NCBI GenBank assembly: GCA_037447655.1
Contig: JBBHKE010000807.1
Location: 62,001-126,000, forward strand
DNA: 64,000 nucleotides
Direction: 5' to 3'
Source of the DNA: Zygnema cylindricum
Lineage: Eukaryota; Streptophyta; Zygnematophyceae; Zygnematales; Zygnemataceae
The notes below the pieces were generated by a model. It was given only the letters and a program-made list of their open reading frames with translations, was not told the DNA's origin and searched no databases. This document shows positions 44,261-56,284 of the stretch, piece by piece. How positions within the stretch are numbered: position 1 is the stretch's first letter; each line of letters starts with the position of its first letter. The translations under genes and the position numbers were made by a program.

Positions 44261-47200
44261 TCATGGAGATGAAGCATTTCTTTTTAATGGAGATCCAACC
44301 TTCTTTGTCCTGCCTTCTTCTACATCTGTCGAATGGTGCAATCTTTGCTTCCGAAGTTGACGTCGGTGAGCAGCTATCCCTCTCTTTGTGTCATAAAATG
44401 AGGCATCGTCCTGGGTAACATAAGTCTTAAAATCTTCTCTCTTTATCGGCGTCCCTTCCAAGAACTGCAGTTCTAGACCAGATCGATGTGTCCATTGATG
44501 TCTGTTTTGCAAAACTTGTGAGGAAGATTCACTGTGTATCCTCATATCCTGGTGTAAAGTTTCCTGCTGTTCTAAATTTTGGGCTGCTGTTGCAACCATA
44601 TCAGGTTGAACTCCTAGGGATTGTGAAGACGGACTGTACAACTCCTGTAACCCTATTCCAGAAGAAATTGGCCACTCTCCCAAGGAGCCAGGAAGTGCTC
44701 TTGGAGACGACACAAGACCATAACCTGTAGAGGGTGCAGTTAAACTAGGCAAGCTTCTCTCTTGGAATGAATGATGCCTTCTCATCTCTGGCTGTTGCGT
44801 CTCTCTCTCGAGAAAATGTTGAGATGTATGGTTCCCGGACCTATCTTGTTGCAGAATATTTCCTAGCAATGTCTCCATATCCTCTGTCTGAAAAGGCTCG
44901 TTATTATTCTTTGTCCCCGTTGGTACAGGCCAAGAGCTAGCAGAAGGAGGAGAGAACTGCCAGTCATTTGTTCCCATGGAAACACTCTCAGACTCGGTAG
45001 TTTCTTGATGCGTCTTCGTGGACTGAGCGACAGGTATCCAGGAATGCTGTTGAAATTCTGTGTTTTTTTCTGTATTAGGCTTCTGTATGATCGATTGTAC
45101 GTTTTGTGTTGTGAGGACTTCAGGCGTCGAAGGAAAACCAATCTCTGGAAGAAGAGAGAGCGATTGTTGAGGCTGTCGGCGGTCGGACGTACTGTTTGCA
45201 TACTGCAAGCTTGAAGAGGAGGGGCTTATTAGGTCCGAAACATTTATAGGATTTCAACGCTATATATCCGACAAACTGGGTATGGGCGGTATTGCACAGA
45301 TTTTTGTGTTTTGTACAGGTAAAGACATCATCTCATTAGACACAGCTGGCTACAACAGAATCGTTGAGTTCCCATTTGAAAGCATGCTTTCTTGAAAATC
45401 TATGGTCAAAAATAAGTTACAACGCTGCCGGGGTATTGGTTGGGTGACATCAGTTCTCACCACAGATATGTCGAAGTTGGTGACTGCATGCGCCCCTTTT
45501 TGCCTGCATAAAACATGGGTTTTCACGACATCATTATTTTTACTACAGAAAAACAGCTTTTTGTCTTACTTGCACCTTGAATGGACAAGGTATAAAGCAT
45601 TTTTTTTGTCCAAACTGAGGAGCCTATCTTGGATAATTTACTATGAGGGTTAACATAGGCCAACAAGCAAAGAAACCACTGTACTATAAATTTTAGGAAA
45701 AAGTAGAAAGTAACCGAAAACTGGAGTTTATATACCTTATAGCTTCTCGGTCATATGCTCTGGCTGCTTCCTCTTCAGTGTCGTAGAGTCCAAGGTACAT
45801 GTACTTTTTCCCTTGTAATTGCCCAATTCTAGCTTCCCATTTTCCCTGCATCCCAAACCATAAAATAATAATTTTATGCAGAAAGATATCTGCCTCGAGT
45901 TTCCTTGAGCTACTAACAACATTGATGATACGACAACCCTAATAAGCAATAACAGGGAGGGCTTTGTGGATTACACAAAAGTGAAGAGCATCGGTTTACT
46001 TAAATTACATTCCCTTGTGTTAAACTACCATTTACCTTTTGGTGCTTTGTCACTCCTCGATATTGAGAGGTCCCTCTCGAAAATCCTTTGCTGTGACGTC
46101 GCAGTGACATCACTAGTTCCTCTTTGGAAACCGCTTCTACACAATTCAGAAGTCACCGCGATAGTTTGAATTGTACAATCAGCATTCCTTACATAGTTTT
46201 TTTTTTTTGGAAAGTGTACAAGTACAAAATTAACTTTTTTTTTTTTCCCATTTTCAAGCTGATCACTAAGTAGGTTTAGGATTTTACTGTGTAGGCACCT
46301 AGCATGGGAGTTTTAATCCAGCATTGGTGTGGATCAGCAATGAAGACACAGTGGTACCAATATATGCTTCCTAAGTCATCAGTAGTTACTTTTGAATACC
46401 GACCCGTTTGTGAGTATTTGTTGATACAATGTGATATGGTGTTTGTATAATGACCAAAGACATTAAACGTCAAATTTTATGATCGACAATGATATTAAGT
46501 TCTTAAAGTACACCATAACATAGCTACTACAAGTGTGCTTCTTCAAAAAAAAATTGCTTTCACCTTTTTGGGGATAAGGAAGGCTGCCTGTTGTATTTTT
46601 CTTTTCTATAGCTAGAGGCTCAAGTTGCTTTTGAAACAAAACAGTGAAGAGCGATGGTTTTATCACTTACTACGACTGTGGAGTTAAAATTGAAACCTTT
46701 TTTTTTTTTTCCTTCCTTTTTTTCCCCTTTTTTTTTTCCATAATTGGGAAAGGAGCTTAAGTTGTAAGATAGTTTGACCCCCATCATTTGGTGTCAGTAC
46801 ATTATGGTTTATGGTGTACTCCAGTATCTGTTTTGACGGAATACTAAGTACTATACCATTGTGAGGATGTTTAATTTGGATACCGGCATTGTCGCTCTAT
46901 ACACACTTCAACAACAGCTCACTGGCTACTTATCTTCATTTCAAAGGCATAAAATGGAGATTTGTGGTGAATCGGCAACTTACCAATATTGGTAATTTGG
47001 GACTCGTAGTTGCTGATTGGAAGGTTAGTCTGTGCATCCGGTCCTCTGTTATAACACAATATATTAGACGCTTGAAATGAGGCTTTTTGTCAATTGTTAG
47101 TCAAATCCCCCTGGTGGAGAAACCTTTTAGCACTGGTAAACTTCCTTTTTTTTGCAACCAGCTGCAAATAATGGAATACAATGATCCTTTTCTATTTTAA

Positions 47201-50200
47201 TTAGGCCTTTAGTCATACCTGCATTTGATTGCTGCGATGTCGTAAGCCACTGCAGCATGTTCCTCTGGTCCATTCAAAAGAGAAAATGCAGATTTTAGGG
47301 ATCCTCTTTACTCGCAGGAAAACACCCTAAGTTTCAAATGAAAGAGGCAGCTATTTTTTGAAGACGCTGTTCAAGGAACAGTTTAAATGTAGATAAAAAG
47401 TTTGATAATGCAAAAACGTTGCCTAAGGAATAGATTTTTCTATTTTTAGACGTATCGAATGTTTGATTGTTTTTCTAAATCAAATGAGAGAATGGTTGCA
47501 GCCGAACGGATTTCTAGATCTGACTTTGATAAAAAGTTGTGTTTCCAATTAAAACCTCCTTAAAGTATTTACAGTCTTCCTCAGTACTGCCAATATTCAC
47601 ATGGCTCTTAAAATACCTCAAGAGCTGAGAATATTCTGTTTGTTAAATCTTGAAATGTTGTAAATTTCAATGACCTTTGCCAAACATTTTTGTTTTCCGG
47701 TCTTTCACTTCCTCTTTACCGCACATAAGGGTGAGAAAATCTTCTCAAAAATGCATGCTTCCTTGAATTCAGTTTTTTTAATGCAGTCTTTTTTTGAAAA
47801 ATATCCAGGCAGTTATAATTTTGGCACTCTCTTTCTAATATTACCATTTTAGGTGCAAACGAGGATTTTATTTCTTTCATAAAAACCTGAATCTATTTGA
47901 AAAACTCACCACTATCAAAACCGCCCAAATAAAGTTGGCGACTGTTTTCCCTGCAGGAAAAAACCTTAAGTAGGGTTAAAACCCAAAAAGTTTGCCATTA
48001 GTAATTTGGTTAATCCTATGACATTCCCCTAGGACACGATTTTTCCTCTGTTTGTTATTCTATTTTTGTAGAAATCCTTGCTTATGATTCCTGCTCAAAT
48101 GTTTCCCGGTCTTCTCTTTCCTCCAAACTGGATTGTGACATGGGTATGTCCTTAATTTCCCCAGAAAACCCTTTCATCCGTACTTCCGAACTCTCGCAAC
48201 ATTGTTTCTTTTGCAGTTATCATCCATTCGTGAAGAATATCACTTTCTTACCTTCTTATCTATACTTAAGACATGTACCTCACTGATATTAAAATTTTAT
48301 ACTTCGCTATATTCCTTTTTATATAAATTTCACTTATATTACATGCCAAAGTGCTTCTCACTGTTTTCCATTTCCTCCAATTCGATTTTGGGATTTGTGG
48401 TTTTAATTTCTCCTAGGTGTTATCCCTCTGTGAAACTTTCTTTCCTCTCTTCCTTTCTTTCTTTCTTTCTTCCCATCTCCCTTTCTTCTCATTTAGTTTC
48501 TGTTGCACTGTTGTTCATTTTTGGTTTGTTTAATTCTGTGTTAGTTTTTTCAGTTTCGTTTGGCTTTTCCTTTCTTTTGTTTCCATTTACTCAGGTGGTT
48601 TACCATCGCTTGTTTTGATATATTTTATTATCTTTCTTCCCTTCGTACCAGTTCTCACCAGATGTGTGCCTCCCACCGACCAGTACGGATATGGTGTGTG
48701 ACGCCTCGAAATTGCGAGGTACTGTTTGCGGGTCTCTTCCTTTCGGAGGTTCTCCTCCTCTTCATGGTTACTGCAAGAAGTCATAAATGGGAGCTGTAAG
48801 ATTCAAAAAACTAGAAAACATTAAAATCTATCTTTATTTTTATTTTTATCTTTATCTTTATTTTTATCTTTATTTTAATCTTTACCTTATCTCTTATCTT
48901 TTATGTTTTATCTTTTATCTGTTATTTGTTATCTGTTGTTATCTGTTGTTATCTGTTATCTGCTATCTGTTATCTATTATCTATTATCTTTCTTTTATCT
49001 TCTATCTTGCACGTTCTATCTTGTATGTTTTATCTATTATCTTATCTATTATCTATTATCTTTCTCTTTTATCTTTTTCTCTTTCTCTTTCTCTTTCTCT
49101 TTCTCTATCTCTTTTCTCTTTGTATCTTTTTCTTTCTCTTTCTATCTTTCTCTTTCTCTTTCTCTTTATCATTATCTTTATCTTTATGGCTTTTTAAAAT
49201 ATCAGGGTTATCCCATCGTCTTGGATAAACAACCACGAAGATGTTCAGGTAAAAAAAAACAGAAAAAACAGTTCTTAAAAAAGGCTACGTGCATTATTTA
49301 TGATGAGGTTTTGAGAACAACTTTTTCTTAGTTTTTGACAAGAGAAAGTTACCAAAGCTTGGGTTACGAATGTCAGAAATACATCGTTTTTTTTCTTACT
49401 TCAATGTCTCATAATCTCTCATACACTGGAACAAGTATGTAAAGCACCTTGGGGTACGGCTTTTCGGCCACTTTCCCAGGCAGACGGTACCGCCCATTCA
49501 GAACCAGCCGAAAGTGAAGTCTCAGAAGAAGCCAAATGATGACGTGGCTCATTGCTGGAGCTGGCTCGTAGGCTTTGGACAGCTGGCAGGTTTGAGCTCC
49601 AACTCTGATCTTGCAATTCTGTGTCTCTGCAACACGAGCTAGCTTCCGTGAATCGATGATGAGATTTCAAAATTTAAGTGAAACTCTCAAGATTGGATAA
49701 AAGCAATAGACATTTTATGAGATTTTGGAATTCAAGTGACACTCCCAAACTTGCATAAAATCATAATGTGCTCGTTAGATTTCGACATTTAAGTGACACT
49801 CAAACTCGTATAAAATTGTTATCTTCTTGCTAAATTTTAAAATGAAAGCAATGCTCTTAAAATCTCATAAATTCATAATCCGTTTTAAGACTTCAGAATT
49901 TAAGTGACACTCAGAATTGCGTAAATTTACATCCGTTTATCACATTTCAAACTTAAAGCAACACTCTGAAAATCGCATTAATTCATAACCTAAATGATTT
50001 TAAAACTTAGGCACACCCTCAATATTGCAGAAAATCATAAGCTTTTAAACATAATATCAAAATCTTGTTACAATTGAAAATAGAAGTGACAACCTTAAAA
50101 TCTGTAATTACATTATCTTTGTTTTAGATTTCAAACATCAACTGACACTCAAAATTGCGCATCTTCACGTCTGCTTATTAGAGTTTAAAATTGAGAGACA

Positions 50201-51027
50201 CTCTTAAAATCGCATAAAATCATAATCCGTTTGTGAGATTTGAAAATTCAAAATGACACTCAAACTCGTTCTAAATCATAATTATTTCAAACATTAAGCG
50301 ACGCTCTCAGAATTGCATAATATCATAATCCATTTACTAGATTTGGAAATAGAAGCGACACTCGAAATTGTGTGTATTCGCATCTGTTTATCAGATTCCA
50401 AAGCTTGAAACATTCTCGAAATCGCATAAATTTATGCTCCGTTTAAAAGATTTCAAAAACTTACCGACACTCTCAGGATTGCATAAAATTGTAATGCGTT
50501 TATGAGATTTTAAACTTACGCGACACTCTCAAACTTGGATAAAATCATAAGACTGCAAAATTGAAGCGATACCCAAGATCTCATAAAATTATAATCGGAC
50601 TACAAGATTTTGAAGTTAAAATGACACTCAATTGCGTAAATTCACATCTGCTTATCAGATTTCAAACCTTAAAATGACACTCAAAATCGCATGAATTTAT
50701 AAATCCGTTTAAGATAATTTCAAGGTTTAAGCGTCACTCTCAAACTCACGTAAATAAAATAAAAAAATGGCATTCAAGATGGTTTCGTTTCATATTGAAG
50801 GTGGACAAGCCTGTACCTGAGGAAGGGACTTCCTTGCAAAAGTGGACGACCTGTCGATTCGTTGGGAAGTAAAGGGAGAAGACCTTCTTCTGGACCACTG
50901 GATGGAGGTTTTGGGATTTCCGGTTCACTAAAGCGAGGGAGAAGAGAGGAAAAATTGATGCCTCCAAAGTCTCCTGTGAGGCCTGTGGACTCGGCGTGAC
51001 CAATGTCACTCTCATCGTTCCCATTAT
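44261..51027 (-). CDS. AP2-like transcription factor with two AP2/ERF repeats (5' end not found)
   Basis: Ten exons join in compatible phases: 50817-51027, 49448-49626, 48659-48770, 47910-47950, 47219-47264, 46984-47045, 46036-46136, 45736-45845, 45461-45503, 44261-45202, giving about 614 aa. Before the repeats is a basic stretch [10 protein letters not shown] (likely nuclear signal). Repeat 1: [20 protein letters not shown], then [19 protein letters not shown] and TNLPISNYE. The linker contains [12 protein letters not shown]. Repeat 2: [20 protein letters not shown], then [20 protein letters not shown] and VTNFDIS. Repeat 1 lacks the roughly 10-residue insert of the AINTEGUMENTA/PLETHORA branch, and repeat 2 has the YLGL form typical of the AP2/TOE branch, so an AP2 (euAP2-like) assignment is favoured. 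The last exon encodes a 313-aa Gln/Ser/Pro-rich tail, possibly for activation. Exon 50817-51027 has no in-frame ATG, so at least one exon lies upstream. No miR172 site was noticed. Confidence 0.87.
48420..49190. repeat. CTTT/TTTATC/TATCTGTT microsatellites in AP2 gene
   Basis: Runs of TTTCTTTC at about 48.45 kb, then from 48.83 to 49.19 kb successive arrays of CTTTATTTTTAT, TTATCTGTTATC, CTATTATC and TTTCTC. Most lie in the intron between the exons at 48659-48770 and 49448-49626. Confidence 0.85.
49640..50760. repeat. Degenerate ~55-65-bp tandem repeat in an AP2 intron
   Basis: Roughly 18 diverged units share the order AAATCATAATCCGTTTATGA, then GATTTCAAAATTTAAG, then CGACACTCTCAAAATTGC. They fill almost the whole intron between the exons at 49448-49626 and 50817-51027. 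The units drift in length, so the array is old. Confidence 0.75.
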
Positions 51028-51091
51028 CTGCCCGCGGCCCGCAGGGATGTCTATTTTAAATCACGTCATCGTGACCTGCTAGCTTAGTTAG

Positions 51092-51191
51092 TGACGTCAG
51101 CATGTCTTGATTAGTGACGTCAGTATAGATTGGTTAGTGACGTCAGCGTAATTTGGTTAGTGATGTCAGCATAGGTTAGTGGGTGACCTCA
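51092..51191. promoter_or_regulatory. Five CRE/bZIP-type sites at an exact 23-bp period
   Basis: TGACGTCA occurs at 51092, 51115 and 51138, with one-base variants TGATGTCA at 51161 and TGACCTCA at 51184. Every start is 23 bp from the last and most units begin with TTAG. A further near match, TCACGTCA, lies at 51061. TGACGTCA is the classic palindromic target of TGA/CREB-type bZIP proteins. The array lies about 65 bp upstream of the first recognised AP2 exon in the direction of transcription, so it is in the 5' flank, 5' UTR or first intron. The regulatory role is inference. Confidence 0.55.
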
Positions 51192-51195
51192 GCAG

Positions 51196-51780
51196 TTAGG
51201 CAGATGCAACTATCGCCCACTTTTTTATTATTCCATTTAAATCTCGGGTCTATGTAAGGAGGAAAAGGAGATCCAAGGAGTAAACATCTGTAATTAGTAT
51301 AGTTTGAAATTTCAATTACAAATGGAGGATATACGTTCATTTTCTCCACCCGATTAAAAAAAAAGTCAATATTTATATGTAAGTTTAGTTAATATTGGAG
51401 TATTGCTGACATGGTTCTACTATCTTTATTTTACGGTGATGTCACATCACGTCTATTTCCGTGACGTCCATCCAAAACTTGCGTTTTTGTTTTCTTTTTT
51501 CACGATTAAGTTTTTTAGTGACTTCTGTACTAACTTGTCAAACTATTTTTTCTAATATATTTTTTTTCTATTTTTGTTTGAATTGACCAAAAAAAACAAA
51601 AAACCGACTAACTTAAATTTTGGATTTTTTTGTTCAAATTAACTAAAAAAAAAAAAAAATGTTTGAATTAACTAAAAAAAACAAAAAAATGTTCAAATAA
51701 ACTAAAACAAAATAAAAAATGTCCAAATTAGCTAAGAAAGAAAAATGTTCAAATTAACTAAATATGCAAATTCTAACATA
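51196..51780. other. Upstream AP2 flank
   Basis: AT-rich DNA with repeated AAATTAACTAAAAAAA units at about 51.64-51.77 kb and further GTGACGTC-type and GTGATGTCACATCAC motifs at about 51.44-51.47 kb. It may contain the missing 5' exon of the AP2 gene, but none could be fixed. Confidence 0.4.
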
Positions 51781-52330
51781 AAGTGAGAGGCTGCCCTCCC
51801 TCTCTACCTCCCTCTCCCTCTTTGCCGCCCTCCCTCCTGGCAGGGGGGAGATAGGCGACCCTGAGGGGGAGGAGGGGGGGGCGAGAGAGATGGAAAAGGG
51901 AAGATCGGCCAATACTAGAGGGGGCGGAGGGAGGGAGAGGGGAAGAGGGGCCAACACGAGACGGGGGGGGAGAGGGAGACGGGAAATAAGGAAGGCCAGC
52001 AAGAGAGCCGGGGGAGGAGGGAGAGGGAGAGGGGAAGATAGGCCAACACGGGGGAAGGGGATAGTGGGTGAGAAAGAAGGGGAAGAAGGGACAGGGGGAT
52101 AGTGGGAGGGAGGCAACTGGAGAGAAGTAAAAAAGAGAGAGGGCTAAGTAGGGGAAGGGGCCACGGGGGGAGAGAGAGTGGACAGCAAGTGAAACGAGGA
52201 GTAATGGGAGAGAGAGAGAGGAAAGAGGGGGAAAGGAAGAGGAGACAACGAGAGAGAGAGAGAGGAGGAGATGGGGGAAAGGAAAGGGAAGGAAGGAGAG
52301 AAGCCAGCGGGAAACAAGGGTAGGTGTTAG
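51781..52330. repeat. Purine-rich (GGGAGA)n tract
   Basis: About 500 bp almost entirely G and A on the plus strand after a short pyrimidine start, with GGGGGAGAGGGAG-type units. Long open frames on both strands here are artefacts of the composition. Confidence 0.9.
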
Positions 52331-53050
52331 CAAGAAGGAGGGAAGGGGAGATGGATAGGGAGCAAGTGGAAGAAAAGGCCACAAGGGTTGGTGAGAAAAA
52401 GAAATTCGCAAAAGACAAACAAAGTTTACAAGATCCCTATCCATTTAAAAGAAAGATCCTCCTTTCGATGCGATGAATTGTAATAAAGATTTTCACGTCA
52501 CACGGCATTTTGTGACGAGTCATTAGCTAAACTGAAATTACGAAATCCCGGTTTTAATTTCATTTCTAAAATAAATTTTGCCACCAGGAATTCTAAAAGT
52601 TAAATTAAAGAGACACAAAATGTAATGCAAGTCTAATTTACAATTAGTATGATTATATCACTAGGATTTCGTATGAAACATTTAGTGCGCGCTATTTACA
52701 AAACAGGGAATTCGAGAAAAAAAATTACGAAACTCAAAAAAAATTTGCAATGATTGGCTAAAAGGACTAGAAAAGTAGAAAAAAAAAAAAAACCAACATT
52801 CTTTTATTAAAGCTCTAGAAATTTTGTCAAATGGTTTTTCAAATGGTTTTGGGAGGGTTCAATTCTCATGCTATAATTTAAATTAAGGGAGGAAAAAAAG
52901 GGGAAAAAATATCCCTCTTTGCATCTAAGGGTTTAGGAAAAAAAAACTGGGTATGATAAAAACGAACTAAATAGGGTTAAAAAAATCAAAAGCATCTAGA
53001 AGACAATCGGCTCACAACGAAAGACAAGAAGAAAAATAAAAGAAGAGAAA
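52331..53050. other. AT-rich intergenic DNA
   Basis: Poly-A runs and no coding or repeat structure that I recognise. Confidence 0.4.
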
Positions 53051-53432
53051 ATGATAATTCTCTCTTCCCTCTCCATCTCCCTCGTACTCTCCCTCTTCCC
53101 TTCTTCCTCCCCATTCCCCTCCCTCTCCCTCTTCCCTTCCCTCGCCCACTCTCTCTTCATCTCCCCTTCTTTCTCTCTCGCTCCCTCTCCCCCTCCCTAT
53201 CCCCATCTCCCTCCCTCTCCCTCTCTTCCCCCCCTCTCCCTCTTCCCTCGGCCTCTCACTGCCCCCCTCTCCCCTATCTCCCCCATCTCCTCCCTCTCCC
53301 CCTCCTCCCCCCTCTCCCCACTCTCCCTCCTCTCACCCCTCTCCCCACTCTCCGCCCTCTCCGCCCCCCTTTCTCTGTTGTCCCCCCTCCTTCCCCTCTC
53401 CCTCTCTCTTCCCTCTCTCTCTCCCTCCCTTT
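53051..53432. repeat. Pyrimidine-rich (CCCTCT)n tract
   Basis: About 380 bp almost entirely C and T on the plus strand, the strand-opposite counterpart of the purine tract 1 kb to the left. Open frames in it are low-complexity artefacts. Confidence 0.9.
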
Positions 53433-53610
53433 AGTTCATTGAATGTCAGTCCCCCCTATCTGCGCCAAATCATCGCCGAATTTTTTTATCATTTATAATT
53501 CGCCAGCTCGTTTTTTTCGTTTTATTCGATTTAAAATCTTACGGCTCACAATTCTCAAAACGATTCGTACGGATCCGCAATGTCTCACTCTTCGAACACA
53601 ATGCATACTA

Positions 53611-53654
53611 AAAAAAAAGAAAGGGAGAGAAAGAAAAAAAAAAAAAAAAAAAAA

Positions 53655-53689
<35 letters not shown>

Positions 53690-53746
53690 AAAAAACAAAA
53701 AAAACACAAAAAACCAAAAAAAAACCCAAAAAAAACAAAAAAAAAA

Positions 53747-53782
<36 letters not shown>

Positions 53783-53900
53783 AGCAAAAATCCAAAGCAA
53801 TCCAAAAAAAATCCAAAACAAATCCAAAATAAATCCAAAACAGATCTAAAATAAATCCAGAAAATATCTAAAGAAATCCAAAAAAAATCCAAAAAAAATC
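53611..53900. repeat. Poly-A and AAATCC tract
   Basis: About 170 bp of A with rare C, then about 100 bp of AAATCCAAA units. A second poly-A cluster lies at 54.28-54.33 kb. Assembly length here is uncertain because homopolymers sequence poorly. Confidence 0.85.
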
Positions 53901-55113
53901 CCTTTTTCCGTGCCAATTTTTTTGCCATTTCCACAATGGGTTAAAGAGGAACATCTCCAAAAAGTTGCAAAATACCCCAGAAAATCCAGAGATCATCCAA
54001 AAAAAAATCTCAATTTCCTTACCAGAAATGTTGTGCCATTTCCACAATTACCGGGTCTAAAGAGGGGTCCCATCTCCCAAAAAGCCCCGAAATTCCGTTC
54101 ACCGAGGCGGCCATGGCCCAAGCGGCGCTGCTCGGAATTTTTAGCCACGGTCCGGGCAGCCCGGAAAATTTTTCGATCCTTTTAAAATAATTTTCGATCG
54201 TTAAATTTTCTGCCCCTAAAAGATATGTGCTGCCCGGAGATCCTTTGGACATGGCGGTAATAAACGCTTTCGCCTAAAAAAAAAAAAAAAAAAAGGGAGA
54301 GAAAAAAAAAAAAAAAAAAAAAAAACACTTGGCGCGTAATTTGAGTGTACCTCTGTGGATCCCCATTGGATAAAAGTTTTCAAAGGGAGATCCCGTCCGT
54401 ACATCTCCAGCCGCATAATTCCCGCCCAAAAATTCCCTCTCTCCATATGTACGGCTTCCCTCCTGCGGCGGTTCTTCTCCGGACAGCATAGAACCGCCCC
54501 ACACTTTCTCAGTTAAACTGTCCGTAAATTCCGCTTGAGACCAACCCTCAGCCATTCTCCTCCTCTCTCTCTCTCCCCTCCTCTTTCTCACGTGTCAAGA
54601 GCTCCTCCTGAAAGAAGACCCATGGACCTCCGAGGAGAAGAGAAGAGAGTCGTCTAGTTTAGTTCGCGTGAGATTTCATTCCGACACGTGTGAAATTGCA
54701 TTTGTGCGACGCCTTCGATCTCGTACGGAGTTATTAATAATCGACGGTCGGATCGTACGGTGGTGGTTCGTGGCGCGCAGTGAAAATAGCCGCCGATCCC
54801 TTCGCGGCAATTCGATTTTCCGGCAATATTTGGCGGCGGCGGCGGACGACCGTTCGGAGGATTTAACTCAAGACAAGTCGGAGAGGACATTGGCGATTAC
54901 TTGTCCTACGTGGCGAGTGGAAGAACGATCTGAGCGGCCGTACAGGGCGGGAGCCAATCGTAGCGGTCAAATTGAATTGTCGCGGAACTCGACGGGAAAC
55001 TTTTTTTTACTGATGATACTTTTTGGTGCGGTCTAGGTTGGGGACCTTCCCTAACGAGTTAACGAGGCGTGGTTTTCGACGTTGTGAGGTCCGCAGGGTT
55101 CAACACTTCAACT
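53901..55113. other. Intergenic DNA, part GC-rich
   Basis: The stretch at 54.66-55.03 kb is richer in GC, with CpG-bearing motifs such as GGCGGCGGCGG, and one plus-strand frame of 122 codons is open, but its translation has no recognisable motif. It could be a CpG-rich promoter or the end of an unknown element. Confidence 0.35.
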
Positions 55114-55610
55114 CATAGTTCAAAAGTAGGTGAAAGTAGGCCCATACAATATGCCTATTGTATGCAAAACATACAATATGGCATTAATACCCATATAATA
55201 TTGGTCGCAAAATGAAAAAAAAATATACTAACAGGGTTGAGTTGCACATCGATCGATAGAGAATTTTAAACGTCATGTCTAAATTTTGAAAAACATTCGG
55301 ACAAAAAAAAAAATCTGTGAGTTTTGAGGTATTTTATATTTAAACCGTCAGATTCGGACGATCGGACGGTCGAAGATCAGAGTAGCGATCTAAGAAATTC
55401 ACATGAAAAGCCCATAACACAACTCATCCTAGGCTGTGTCAGTTCGCTGAAAATTTCGTCCAGCGGCGTGAGCTTAATATGATCATACGTCAGATTCGTA
55501 CGTTCGTACAAAAGTGTGCACAAACGCACACACATACAGTATGCCTACTCTGCGCGAGTTTTGTGCGCCTACCAAAGGCCCACCATACAAACGCCTACTT
55601 TTGAACTATG
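55114..55610. mobile_element. MITE family B, copy 5
   Basis: Ends CATAGTTCAAAAGTAGG and CCTACTTTTGAACTATG, full internal order as in the 14.8 kb copy. Confidence 0.8.
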
Positions 55611-55922
55611 GTTCATCTGTTCATTTTCAAACATTGTCGTATGCGATGTGAACAGCAGCCTTTCCCGAAAAATAAAGTACGTAACATTTAGAGTACCTTC
55701 ACATGTGTGCAGCCTTTCAATTGAAACGCGACGAACATTGTAGCGACTTCCGTGACGAGTATCGAGTATCGAGTGTCGAATACCGGTCCGCCTATAAACA
55801 TCGGAATCGAGTTCAGACCGTCGGTATAAATATCCATACGACGCTAACGAGTCAGAGTTCAACAGCTGTCCGTGATTCCGTTGGGAAGGACCGCGCGCCA
55901 ACTATTTGAAGTACAGTATTTT

Positions 55923-56217
55923 AAAATGGGAATTGCTAATCGCAGAGACAGTTTTTGCTGCGCGCAGGTACACCGCCAATCGCTATTAGCGTGTAGGTTT
56001 GATTAGCGTATACTATTATTTAGCGTGGTGTACGCTAATTGGGAATTTGGAAATTTTGGAAGAAATCGATTACTCTAATTAGGAATTAGGGCTGACCGTC
56101 TAATCTGAACTTAAAGGTTCGTACCTTGTACAGAACTGTACTTCAAATGTACAATTTCTGACAACTATCTGCGCGCAGCAAAAATCGTCTCTGCGATTAG
56201 CAATTCCCTTTTAAAAT
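55923..56217. mobile_element. Element with ~45-bp inverted ends enclosing a family A-like fragment
   Basis: GGGAATTGCTAATCGCAGAG at the left returns inverted as CTCTGCGATTAGCAATTCCC at the right, and the match extends through GCTGCGCGCAG. Immediately inside the left arm, at 55969, a family A-type end begins, TACACCGCCAATCGCTATTA. Its right partner was not found. Confidence 0.75.
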
Positions 56218-56284
56218 TTGTAATAGCTCTCAAAAATCCGTACAGTATAGACGCTGGTAAACCTTGTTATCCACACTAATTATG

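Noticed and set aside
48787-49331. Tyr/Leu/Ser-rich frames resembling membrane proteins
   Set aside because: They come from TTTATC and TTTCTC microsatellites inside an AP2 intron; three overlapping frames are open.
50746-51024. Frame beginning MGTMRVTLV as the AP2 start
   Set aside because: It is in a different frame from the one that joins in phase to exon 49448-49626 and would not lead into the AP2 repeats.
51754-52444. Long Pro/Ser/Leu-rich and Arg/Gly-rich open frames on both strands
   Set aside because: They are by-products of a purine/pyrimidine simple-sequence tract; several overlapping frames are open at once.
53443-53934. Lys-rich and Phe-rich open frames
   Set aside because: They translate a poly-A tract and its complement.
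54668-55036. Plus-strand 122-codon frame in GC-rich DNA
   Set aside because: No motif, no homologue recognised, no start context or neighbouring exon support.
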